This document shows positions 7,492-15,088 of a stretch of DNA of 64,000 nucleotides, in pieces. The position numbers were made by a program, and so were the translations under genes. The first letter of the stretch is position 1, and every line of letters starts with the position of its first letter. A model generated the notes under the pieces. That model was not told where the DNA came from. It made no database searches and worked only from the letters and a program-made list of their open reading frames with translations. Origin of the DNA: Lacticaseibacillus jixianensis (GTDB taxonomy: Bacteria; Bacillota; Bacilli; Lactobacillales; Lactobacillaceae); contig NZ_RHOJ01000002.1 of assembly GCF_003946485.1 (NCBI RefSeq), positions 1 through 64,000 of the forward strand. Reading direction: 5' to 3'.

Positions 7492-9390
7492 ATGGCAGAA
7501 GTGCGTTACCAAGATGACTTGTACGACGCCGTCAACGGCGAATGGGAAAAGACCGCGGAGATCGCGCCGGACAAAACGGCGACCGGCGGGTTCAACGACC
7601 TGGCCGACGACGTTGAGGCCAAACTGATGGCCGATTTTGCAGCGATCAGTGCCGGGAAGAAAACCGCCCCTGACGATTACTTTGCCGAGGCCGTGAAGCT
7701 GTACGATTTGGCCAAGGACTTCGACGCGCGCGACGAGGCCGGCATCAAGCCGGCCCTGGAGCGCCTGGTGCCGCTGGACGACACCACGGACATCGCCGCA
7801 TTTAACGCCAAGGCGGCCGACCTTGAGGCCTCGCTTTTCCCAATGCCGTTTAGCAGCGGCGTTGAGCCCGACCTGAAGGACACCAGCGTCAATAAGGTCA
7901 CCATCACCGGGCCGGCCACCATTTTACCGGACGTGCCGTATTACGCTGAAGACAACGCCCAGGGCAAGGCACTGCTCAAGGTGTGGGCAGACATGGTCAA
8001 GGAACTGCTGGCGCAAACCGGCCTCAGCGAAGCCGACCAGGCCCAATACCTGGCCGATGCACTGGCGTTTGACGCTGAGCTGGCCAAGCACGTCAAGACC
8101 CGGGAGCAATGGGCCGACTACCCGGCGGCTTACAACCCGCAGTCCTTCCAGGAAGTTTCGGCCCAGTTAGGCGATTTTGACTTCGCCCGGTTTGCCAAGG
8201 AGGCCTGGGCCGAGGTGCCGGAAACGATCATCGTCGCTGATCCAAGGTTTCTCAAGGAATTCACCCAGCTGTTCTCGAAGTCGACGTTCCCTCGCTACAA
8301 GCACTGGGCTTATGTGAGCGACCTGGTTTCCAACTCGGGCTACCTGAGCGAAGCCCTGCGTCAGTTGGGCAGCAAGTACGGCAAAGCCTTGTCCGGCAAC
8401 CCAGAGTCGCCTAAGCAGATCAAGCACGCATACCGGCTGGCCAACCGCGTCTTTTCCGAGCCAGTGGGCATCTATTACGGCCGCACCTACTTCGGCGAAG
8501 AAGCCAAGCAGGATGTGACGAAGCTGGTCGAGAACATGATCGCCACTTACAAGCGCCGGCTGGCCAACTCCGACTGGCTCAGTCAGCCGACGAAGGATAA
8601 GGCCATCGTGAAGTTGGATAAGATGGTCCTCAAGATGGGGTACCCGGACCGGCCAAACGAGGTGTACGACCGCTTGCACGTGCAGGCCGATCAAGGCTTG
8701 TTTGAAAATGTGATCCAGCTGGCAGAAAAGCGCCACGCGTTTAACCTGGAGCAGCTGACCAAGCCGGTCGACCGCGCCGTGTGGAATATGCCAGGTCACT
8801 TGGTCAACGCCAGCTACGACCCGTCGCGCAACGACATCACGTTCCCGGCGGCGATCCTGCAAGCACCGTTTTATTCCCTGAAGCAAACCGCCAGCGAGAA
8901 CTACGGCGGCATTGGTGCGGTCATCGCCCATGAGATTTCGCACGGGTTTGATAACAACGGGGCGCAGTTCGACGAGTACGGCAACATGACCAACTGGTGG
9001 CAACCGGCCGATTACGCCCACTTCAAGGAACTGACCCAGCAGATGATTGCCGAGTTCGACGGCATCGAAACGCCGGCTGGCAAGGTCAACGGCAAACAGA
9101 TCGTGTCGGAAAACATTGCTGATGCCGGCGGGCTGGCAGCCGCGCTTGAAACGGCCCAGCGTGAACCCGACGTTGACCTGAAGGCCTTCTTCACCAACTG
9201 GGCCCGCGTCTGGCGGCAAAAGGCGCGGCCGGAGTACATGAAGTTCATCCTGTCGATCGACGTGCACGCGCCGGCCAAACTCCGGGCCAACATCCAGCCG
9301 CAGAACCTGGATGAATTCTACGAGGCGTTTAACGTTTTGCCTGGCGACGGCATGTACACCGAGCCGGCCAAGCGGGTTCACATCTGGTAA
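7492..9390 (+). CDS. pepO: Neutral endopeptidase PepO, family M13
   Basis: Zinc oligoendopeptidase of the neprilysin family. In lactic acid bacteria it is cytoplasmic and cleaves casein-derived oligopeptides. The 632 residues show the M13 N-domain (YDAVNGEWEK) and the catalytic HEISH in VIAHEISHGFDNNGAQ. The downstream ENIADAGGL supplies the third zinc ligand Glu. The end CPGxxMxxxxRxxxW is present in altered form (LPGDGMYTEPAKRVHIW; the usual Cys is Leu, as in bacterial enzymes). There is no signal peptide. The start ATG 7492 follows AAGGGAG. It stands between two terminators, so it is monocistronic. Confidence 0.93.
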   Translation: MAEVRYQDDLYDAVNGEWEKTAEIAPDKTATGGFNDLADDVEAKLMADFAAISAGKKTAPDDYFAEAVKLYDLAKDFDARDEAGIKPALERLVPLDDTTDIAAFNAKAADLEASLFPMPFSSGVEPDLKDTSVNKVTITGPATILPDVPYYAEDNAQGKALLKVWADMVKELLAQTGLSEADQAQYLADALAFDAELAKHVKTREQWADYPAAYNPQSFQEVSAQLGDFDFARFAKEAWAEVPETIIVADPRFLKEFTQLFSKSTFPRYKHWAYVSDLVSNSGYLSEALRQLGSKYGKALSGNPESPKQIKHAYRLANRVFSEPVGIYYGRTYFGEEAKQDVTKLVENMIATYKRRLANSDWLSQPTKDKAIVKLDKMVLKMGYPDRPNEVYDRLHVQADQGLFENVIQLAEKRHAFNLEQLTKPVDRAVWNMPGHLVNASYDPSRNDITFPAAILQAPFYSLKQTASENYGGIGAVIAHEISHGFDNNGAQFDEYGNMTNWWQPADYAHFKELTQQMIAEFDGIETPAGKVNGKQIVSENIADAGGLAAALETAQREPDVDLKAFFTNWARVWRQKARPEYMKFILSIDVHAPAKLRANIQPQNLDEFYEAFNVLPGDGMYTEPAKRVHIW

Positions 9391-9418
9391 ACACGCACTA
9401 GTCGCGCATTCTGCGCGG

Positions 9419-9450
9419 AAACGGCCCGGCTGACGCTGCGGCCGTTTTTT
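9419..9450 (+). terminator. Intrinsic terminator of pepO
   Basis: AACGGCC pairs with GGCCGTT around a roughly 12-base loop, followed by six T. Confidence 0.85.
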
Positions 9451-9551
9451 GGTGGCGGTACGGTGCCGCTCACGCCCTTGCCAATTTCGCGTTCGTGGCT
9501 CACAGTAAAGAAGACAGCATTGCCTGCCAAAGAAATGATTGGAGGTTAATC

Positions 9552-10730
9552 ATGCAAGCTTTTCGGTTAAATAATCAAACAGATCTGCGCTTCGGGCCGC
9601 TCAAGGAAGCGGACCTCAGAGCCGCCGTCAGCCAGTTTGGCGACCGCGTGCTTTTCGTTTACGGCGGCCATTCGATCAAGGCCAGTGGCCTATACGATCG
9701 GGTGATCGAAGCCCTCAGTGGCCTGAACGTCACCGAGCTGCCAGGCATCGCGCCCAATCCCAAAATTGATTCCGTCCGCACCGGGCAAACACTGGCCAAG
9801 GCCAATGCGGTCCAGGTCATTCTGGCCGTTGGCGGCGGCTCCGTCATTGACGCGGCCAAGGTGATCGGTGAGGCGGCGAACTACGCCGGCGACCCGTGGG
9901 ACCTCGTTCTTGACAGCAAGCTGGGCCTGAGCACGAAGCAGCTGCCCATTGTCGACGTCGTGACCCTGGCGGCCACCGGGACGGAGATGAACATCAACGC
10001 GGTCATTTCCAATCCGGAGACCAAGCAGAAGCTCGGCGCCCGCTGCAGCCGCACGCCGGCGGTTTCGTTCATGGATCCAAGCCTGACCTTCACCGTCCCG
10101 GCGCGGCAGACAGCGGCCGGGTCGATGGATATTTTCAGCCACCTGTGCGAGCAGTACTTCGACCGCGAGCCGGATAATGACGCCACCAAGGGCATGATCG
10201 AAGGGCTGATGCGCAGTGTGATCAAGTGGACGCCGGTGGCCCTCAAGCAGCCGGACTCACTGCCGGCGCGCCAGAACCTGATGTGGACCGCCACGGCGGC
10301 GTTAAACGGCGAAATGGGGGCCGGCAACCGCAACGGCTGGAGCTGTCACGCGATGGAGCACCAGCTGTCTGCCTACTACGACATCACCCACGGCGTCGGC
10401 CTGGGGATTCTCACGCCGCGCTGGATGCACTATGTGTTGACCACCGATCCCACGACCACTGCGCTGTTTGTGCGGTTTGGGCGCAACGTCTGGCACCTGA
10501 CCGACGCGGATGACGCCGACCTGGCCGGCCATGCCATCGCCAAGACCCTGAGCTGGATCACGAGCCTGGGCTTTGGGATGACGCTGCCGGCGGTGGGCAT
10601 CCCCGACGAGCGCAACTTCGCGCCGATGGCCCAAGCCGCGGGCAAGCGACTGGGCAATGCCTACCTGCCACTGGACGCGGCAGCCGTCACCGCGATTTAC
10701 CGCGCCAGCATGACCCCGGGGCTGGCGTAG
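9552..10730 (+). CDS. Iron-containing alcohol dehydrogenase (BdhA/YqhD-like)
   Basis: NAD(P)H-dependent group III alcohol dehydrogenase that reduces aldehydes such as butyraldehyde. The 392-residue protein has the nucleotide motif GGGSVIDAAK, AATGTEMN, and the metal-ligand region: Asp and His in SMDIFSH, then His residues in CHAMEHQLSAYYDITHG. The length and the N-terminal FRLNNQTDLRFG fit the BdhA/YqhD branch. The start ATG 9552 follows TTGGAGG. It has its own upstream gap of about 100 bases after the pepO terminator. Substrate specificity cannot be fixed from sequence. Confidence 0.88.
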   Translation: MQAFRLNNQTDLRFGPLKEADLRAAVSQFGDRVLFVYGGHSIKASGLYDRVIEALSGLNVTELPGIAPNPKIDSVRTGQTLAKANAVQVILAVGGGSVIDAAKVIGEAANYAGDPWDLVLDSKLGLSTKQLPIVDVVTLAATGTEMNINAVISNPETKQKLGARCSRTPAVSFMDPSLTFTVPARQTAAGSMDIFSHLCEQYFDREPDNDATKGMIEGLMRSVIKWTPVALKQPDSLPARQNLMWTATAALNGEMGAGNRNGWSCHAMEHQLSAYYDITHGVGLGILTPRWMHYVLTTDPTTTALFVRFGRNVWHLTDADDADLAGHAIAKTLSWITSLGFGMTLPAVGIPDERNFAPMAQAAGKRLGNAYLPLDAAAVTAIYRASMTPGLA

Positions 10731-10734
10731 GAAT

Positions 10735-10882
10735 GAGGCTGAGACCCAAAGCGGTTTTAGCCCAAAAAGCAAACGTCCCTGCATCACGCATTCGTACTTC
10801 CAATGCGCGGTGCAGGGACGTTTGCGTGTCTGGGCGTTGCTTTGGGGAACGCGACTAGGGCAATTATGTCTCGGCTCTATTT
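10735..10882 (+). repeat. Large nested hairpin, family II, unit G
   Basis: A nearly 150-base hairpin between convergent genes. CCCAAAGC (10745-10752) pairs with GCTTTGGG (10839-10846). The loop GGTTTT plus A faces GTT, then GCCCA (10760-10764) pairs with TGGGC (10831-10835). A perfect 15-bp inner stem starts GCAAACGTCCCTG (10769-10783 with 10811-10825). GAGGCTGAGAC and GTCTCGGCTC extend the base. The internal loop is identical to that of family I unit A although the core is different. Confidence 0.8.
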
Positions 10883-10902
10883 ATTTGGCTTAATTGTTCG
10901 CC

Positions 10903-11859
10903 CTAAAACTTGTAGTCGTCGTCGGACATTGCTTCCACTTGCCCCAGCCGGTAGCCGTTACCGACCTGGGAGAAGAAGTCGTGGTTCGACGTCGACGTGG
11001 AGATCCCGTTCATCACGATCGGGTTCACGTCGGCCGCGGTGTCGGGGAAAAGGGGATCCTGGCCGAGGTTCATCAAGGCCTTGTTGGCGTTGTAGCGCAG
11101 GAACGTCAGCACCTCGTCCGTCCAATCGGTCTTGGCGTACAGGTCGTTTGTGTAGCCTTCCTCGTTGGCGTATAAATCGTACAGCAGGTCGTACATCCAG
11201 TCCTTCATCTTGGCCTGCTCGGCTTCGGGCAGGGCGTTGAAGCCCAGCTGGAACTTGTAGCCAATGTAGGTGCCATGCACCGACTCGTCGCGAATGATCA
11301 GCTTAATGATCTCGGCGACGTTGGTCAGCTTGTTGTTGCCCAGGTAGTAGAGCGGGGTGAAGAACCCGGAGTAAAACAGGAAGGTCTCCAGGAAGACCGA
11401 CGCCACTTTTTTCTCCAGCGGGGACCCATTGTGGTAGATATCGTTGATCTTGTTGGCCTTGTACTGCAGGTGCTCGTTGGAGTTGGTCCAGTCAAAGATC
11501 TCGTCGATTTCCGCCGGCGTGTTCAGCGTCGAGAAAATCGTTGAGTAGGACTTCGCGTGCACGGACTCCATGAACTGGATGTTGTTCAGCACGGCGCGCT
11601 CCTGCTGGGTGCGGATATTGTCCATCAGACTGCGCATCCCGTCCTGGCTTTGCAGGGTGTCCAGCAGGGTGAGGCCGCCAAAGACGTGGCCGACGACCCA
11701 CTGCTCATTCGCGTCCAGTTTGCGCCAGTCATCCAAGTCGTTGGAGACCGGGATCCGCGTGTCGAGCCAGAACTGCTCGGTCAGCTTCTCCCAGGTCGCC
11801 TTGTCGATCTGGTCTTCAATGTCGTTCCAGTTGATTGCAATGTACTGCTTTTCCGCCAT
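10903..11859 (-). CDS. nrdF: Class Ib ribonucleotide reductase small subunit NrdF
   Basis: Radical-generating subunit of the aerobic NrdEF reductase. It makes the dimanganese or diiron-tyrosyl radical passed to NrdE. The 318-residue protein has the ferritin-like ligand helices (the W..ESVHAKSYS segment and the RDESVHG segment) and ends with the usual C-terminal NrdE-docking tail (DDDYKF). I place the start at ATG 11859 (MAEKQYIAINWND) behind GGAGTGG. The longer open frame upstream only overlaps nrdE. It is the last gene of nrdHEF, 70 bases after nrdE. Confidence 0.95.
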   Translation of the reverse strand: MAEKQYIAINWNDIEDQIDKATWEKLTEQFWLDTRIPVSNDLDDWRKLDANEQWVVGHVFGGLTLLDTLQSQDGMRSLMDNIRTQQERAVLNNIQFMESVHAKSYSTIFSTLNTPAEIDEIFDWTNSNEHLQYKANKINDIYHNGSPLEKKVASVFLETFLFYSGFFTPLYYLGNNKLTNVAEIIKLIIRDESVHGTYIGYKFQLGFNALPEAEQAKMKDWMYDLLYDLYANEEGYTNDLYAKTDWTDEVLTFLRYNANKALMNLGQDPLFPDTAADVNPIVMNGISTSTSNHDFFSQVGNGYRLGQVEAMSDDDYKF

Positions 11860-11929
11860 TTTGCCACTCCTTAAATTGAGAAAATCGCCAACCGCGCAAA
11901 GGGCAGGGCCAAGCCCTGCCCAAGCGACG

Positions 11930-14101
11930 TTAAATCGAGCAAGATTCGCATGCGTTTGAGCCGATCTCTTCTTGGTCATCCGTGTAGGTGCGGATGTAGT
12001 AGATCGACTTGATCCCTTTGTGGTGCGCGTAGTTGCGCAAGATGTTCAGATCGCGGGTCGTCATCTTGTTGGTGCGTCCCTGTTTCCACGGGTACATGCC
12101 TTCCGGGATCGTCGAGCGCATGAACAGGGTGAGGGACATGCTCTGATCAACGTGCTGCTGGGCTGCCGCATAAACGTCGATCTCCTTGCGCATGTCGATG
12201 TCGTAGGCACTCTTGTAGTAAGGCATGGTGTCGTTCGACAGGCCAGGAGCGGGGTAGTAGATCGTCCCGATCTTCTTTTCCTGGCGGTCTTCGATCCGGT
12301 TGACGATTGGTTGCAGCGACGCGCTGGTGTCGTTGATATACGAGATCGAGCCGTTCGGCGCCACGGCGAGGCGGTTCTGGTGATACAAACCGTCCTTCAT
12401 GACCGCGGCCTTCAGATCAGCCCAGTCCTGTTGCGTCGGGATCTTCACGTTCTTGAACAGCGCCTGGACCTTGGCGGTCTTCGGCGCCCAGGGCTGGGTG
12501 ACGTACTTGTCGAAGTACGAGCCATCGGCATACTTGCTGGCCTTGAAGTTGTGGAAGGTCTCACCGCGCTCGGCGGCGATCTGGTTAGAGGCCTTAAGGG
12601 TGTAGTAGTTGAGCAGCAGGAAGTAAATGTTGGTGAAGTCCAGCGACTCCTCATCGCCGTACTGCATGTGGTTCAGGGCAAAATAGGTGTGCAGGCCCAT
12701 GGCGCCCAGGCCGATGGAGTGGGCAAGCTGGTTGCCGTGCTGAACCGAAGGCACGACGTCGATGTTGCTGCTGTCGGTCACAAACGTCAAGGCGCGCACC
12801 ATCGCCTCAACGCTCTTGCCGAAGTCTGGGCTCTTCATCAGGTTCGGGATGTTCGTCGACCCCAGGTTGCAAGAAACGTCTGTCCCCAGCACGTCGTATT
12901 CCTGTTTATTGTTGATCACGCTGGGTGTTTGCACCTGCATGATCTCGGAGCAGAGGTTCGACATGATGATCTTCCCGGCGATCGGGCTGGCATTGTTGGC
13001 CGTGTCGACGTTGACGATGTACGGATAACCGGATTCCTGCTGCAGTTTGGAGATCTCATTTTCCAAGTCGCGGGCCTTGATCTTGTACTTCTTGATGCGG
13101 GGGTTTGCGACCAGCTGGTCATACTCCTTGGTGATGTCCACGTAGGAAAACGGCTGGCCGTACTCGCGCTCAACGGAGTAAGGGGAGAACAGGTACATGT
13201 CGGCGTCTTGGGCCACCAGCTCGTAGTACTTGTCGGGCACGATCACGCCAAGGCTCAGCGTCTTGACCCGGTACTTCTCGTCCGCGTTTTCCTTCTTGGC
13301 GCCCAAGAAACTGATGATGTCGGGATGGAAGACGTTCAGGTACACGACCCCGGCGCCTTGGCGCTGCCCCAGCTGGTTGGAATAAGAAAAGCTGTCTTCC
13401 AGCAGCTTCATGACGGGCAAAACGCCACTGGCTGCGCCTTCAATGCCTTTGATCGGGGCGCCGGCTTCCCGCAGGTTCGACAGGGTCAAGCCGACCCCCC
13501 CGCCGATGCGGGAAAGCTCAAGCGCGGAATTGACCGCCCGGCCGATCGAATTCATGTCGTCTGCGACCTGCAGGAGGAAACACGAGACGAGCTCACCGCG
13601 GCGCTGCCGCCCGGCGTTCAGAAACGACGGGGTGGCCGGCTGGTAGCGCTGGTGGATCATTTCGTCCGCCAGGGCCATCGCCAGGTCTTCGTTGCCGTCC
13701 GCAAAGTACAGGGCATTGGCAAAGACCCGGTCCTTGAAATTCTCCAGGTAATACTGGTTATCGTCCGTTTTCAAGGCGTACTGCGCGTAAAACTTGTACG
13801 CCGCCATGAAGGACTTAAACTGAAACCCGGCGGCGGTCAGAAAGGCGTCGAGCTTTTCCAGGAAGGGCAGCTCGTACTTATCCAGCATGGTCTGCTCGTA
13901 GTACTGATTGTTGACCAAGTAATCGAGCCGCGCCTGCAAGGAAGCAAAGTGCTTGGTGTTCGGGGCCACGTTCTCTTCAAGAAACGCCGCCAGGGCCTGC
14001 TTGTCTTTGGCCAGCGGGATCTGGCCGGCGACGGGGATGTTGATCTCGTTGTTCAGCGCGTAATAGGACACGTCTTCGGGTTTGAGGGTGCTTAATGCCA
14101 T
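11930..14101 (-). CDS. nrdE: Class Ib ribonucleotide reductase large subunit NrdE
   Basis: Catalytic subunit reducing ribonucleoside diphosphates to deoxy forms. The 723 residues are the usual class Ib length, without the ATP-cone activity domain of class Ia. Visible are the PATPSFLNAGRQRRGELVSC opening with an active-site Cys, the NLCSEI motif with the thiyl-radical Cys, the paired-tyrosine region near the C-terminus, and the redox tail ending CESCSI, which is re-reduced by NrdH. It lies between nrdH (47 bases upstream) and nrdF (70 bases downstream). Confidence 0.96.
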   Translation of the reverse strand: MALSTLKPEDVSYYALNNEINIPVAGQIPLAKDKQALAAFLEENVAPNTKHFASLQARLDYLVNNQYYEQTMLDKYELPFLEKLDAFLTAAGFQFKSFMAAYKFYAQYALKTDDNQYYLENFKDRVFANALYFADGNEDLAMALADEMIHQRYQPATPSFLNAGRQRRGELVSCFLLQVADDMNSIGRAVNSALELSRIGGGVGLTLSNLREAGAPIKGIEGAASGVLPVMKLLEDSFSYSNQLGQRQGAGVVYLNVFHPDIISFLGAKKENADEKYRVKTLSLGVIVPDKYYELVAQDADMYLFSPYSVEREYGQPFSYVDITKEYDQLVANPRIKKYKIKARDLENEISKLQQESGYPYIVNVDTANNASPIAGKIIMSNLCSEIMQVQTPSVINNKQEYDVLGTDVSCNLGSTNIPNLMKSPDFGKSVEAMVRALTFVTDSSNIDVVPSVQHGNQLAHSIGLGAMGLHTYFALNHMQYGDEESLDFTNIYFLLLNYYTLKASNQIAAERGETFHNFKASKYADGSYFDKYVTQPWAPKTAKVQALFKNVKIPTQQDWADLKAAVMKDGLYHQNRLAVAPNGSISYINDTSASLQPIVNRIEDRQEKKIGTIYYPAPGLSNDTMPYYKSAYDIDMRKEIDVYAAAQQHVDQSMSLTLFMRSTIPEGMYPWKQGRTNKMTTRDLNILRNYAHHKGIKSIYYIRTYTDDQEEIGSNACESCSI

Positions 14102-14148
14102 AATGTCACCACTTTCACAAAGTTTGGGGGATGAAAAAAGCCGGCCGT

Positions 14149-14379
14149 TTAGCCAGCCAGCTGCTTCAATGCTTCCGGCCGAAAGCCGTAGAAGGACCGC
14201 ATGCCATCGGCCTCGAGCACCGGCACCGCCTGGAAGCCTTGCTCTTTCAAGTAGCTGATGTACTGAGGCTCTTCGTTGATGTTATGTTCGGTGAACTGAA
14301 TGTTGTGGGTGCGCAGGTAGTTCTTCGTCATCCGGCACTGGGGGCACCCGTTCTTCGTAAACAGCGTAACGTTGCTCAT
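14149..14379 (-). CDS. nrdH: Glutaredoxin-like redoxin NrdH
   Basis: Small thioredoxin-fold protein giving electrons to NrdE. The 76-residue product has the active-site CPQC near the N-terminus (NGCPQCRMTKNYL), the cis-Pro loop (AVPVLEADG) and FYGFRPEAL at the C-terminus, as in NrdH. ATG 14379 is chosen; a GTG nine bases earlier is also in frame. It is the first gene of nrdHEF and the closest to the paired NrdR-like boxes. Confidence 0.94.
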   Translation of the reverse strand: MSNVTLFTKNGCPQCRMTKNYLRTHNIQFTEHNINEEPQYISYLKEQGFQAVPVLEADGMRSFYGFRPEALKQLAG

Positions 14380-14449
14380 ACCAATCACTCTTTCTTGTTA
14401 TCTTATGCGACCATCATACCCAATGTTGGGGGTCAGGTCAAGCAAAAAC

Positions 14450-14493
14450 ACCACATCTTGTGGTTAAGATTTTTGCTCAACCCAAGACGTGGT
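14450..14493 (-). promoter_or_regulatory. Tandem NrdR-like boxes upstream of nrdHEF
   Basis: Two imperfect palindromes of the NrdR type: ACCACATCTTGTGGT (14450-14464) and ACCCAAGACGTGGT (14480-14493). Their centres are about 30 bases apart, three helical turns, the spacing known for NrdR repressor boxes. They lie upstream of nrdH and downstream of the likely -10, where a bound repressor would block transcription. The consensus match is partial. Confidence 0.65.
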
Positions 14494-14516
14494 GCCCGAT
14501 GTGTTTTGTACATTAA

Positions 14517-14548
14517 GTATAACCCATGCGTCCACGGCAAAACAATCC
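14517..14548 (-). promoter_or_regulatory. Probable promoter of nrdHEF
   Basis: On the minus strand TTGTTT is followed after about 18 bases by TATACT near 14517-14522. It is the only reasonable -10 in the gap and lies just upstream of the NrdR-like boxes. Confidence 0.5.
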
Positions 14549-14593
14549 TTGGACACTTCTAAAAGGTAAGTTTTTTGGCCCGCTAGGCTGACC

Positions 14594-14599
14594 TATAAT
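14594..14599 (+). promoter_or_regulatory. -10 box of the small gene at 14627
   Basis: Consensus TATAAT, with a T-rich TTTTTT 17 bases upstream as a weak -35, and the ATG 27 bases downstream behind CGGAGGTG. Confidence 0.6.
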
Positions 14600-14626
14600 G
14601 GACTTGTCAGGATCGGAGGTGAGAAC

Positions 14627-14953
14627 ATGAAAGACGACAAAAAGGCAGACCAAGCCGCAGCCGTTGACATGATCGACGGCCTGATCGATTACGCCAGCAA
14701 GCACGGGCTCAAAAGCCGGGACCTGGCCAAGACCCTGATCGCGGCGACCAAGGACGGGCTGGAAGGCGTGGACCCCTTATTTAAGGACGGCGGCCTGGAG
14801 CGCAAAAGCGTGGAGGACCTGGCCACGGGTTACCTCGTTGACCGCTACCACCTGGCCGGTGATGAACTTGCGGCCAAGCACGAGGCGCTCGTCAAGGAGG
14901 CCCTGGCGCTGCTGCGGCAGCATCCTGAGGCGTTTGACAAGTGGGTCAAGTAA
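14627..14953 (+). CDS. Small charged helical protein of unknown function
   Basis: A 108-residue protein, not recognised. It is very rich in Lys, Asp, Glu, Ala and Leu and predicted almost all helical (for example DMIDGLIDYASKHGLKS and KHEALVKEALALLRQHPEAF), without membrane segment, Cys or obvious catalytic motif. It is soluble and probably cytoplasmic. A strong Shine-Dalgarno (GGAGGTG) and a consensus -10 argue that it is real. It is monocistronic, divergent from nrdHEF, and its end runs directly into a large hairpin element. Confidence 0.7.
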   Translation: MKDDKKADQAAAVDMIDGLIDYASKHGLKSRDLAKTLIAATKDGLEGVDPLFKDGGLERKSVEDLATGYLVDRYHLAGDELAAKHEALVKEALALLRQHPEAFDKWVK

Positions 14954-14954
14954 A

Positions 14955-15045
14955 GCCGCGGGTTTAACCAAAAATGCAAACACCCCTGCCTCACGATTCG
15001 CTCGAAGGATCGCGATGCAGGGGTGTTTGCTTGGCCGGCCGCGGC
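14955..15045 (+). repeat. Large nested hairpin, family II, unit H
   Basis: Starts two bases after the stop of the small gene. GCCGCG pairs with CGCGGC (15040-15045). The loop GGTTTA is followed by CCAA with TTGG (14968-14971/15031-15034). A perfect inner stem starts GCAAACACCCCTGC and pairs with GCAGGGGTGTTTGC, and CGA/TCG is near the tip. The core matches unit G (GCAAAC..CCCTGC) with compensatory changes. There is no T-run, so it is not a classical terminator. Confidence 0.75.
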
Positions 15046-15088
15046 CGCAACGCGGCGAGAAAATGTTGGCCCGCTTTTGGTGACTCGG

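Noticed and set aside
10735-10882. Simple bidirectional terminator
   Set aside because: The hairpin is far longer than a terminator, has internal conserved loops and no T-run next to the stem.
11972-14095. 707-codon open frame opposite nrdE
   Set aside because: Antisense shadow of nrdE; the residue content (Val, Gly, Arg, His, Asp rich) is typical of reversed high-GC codons.
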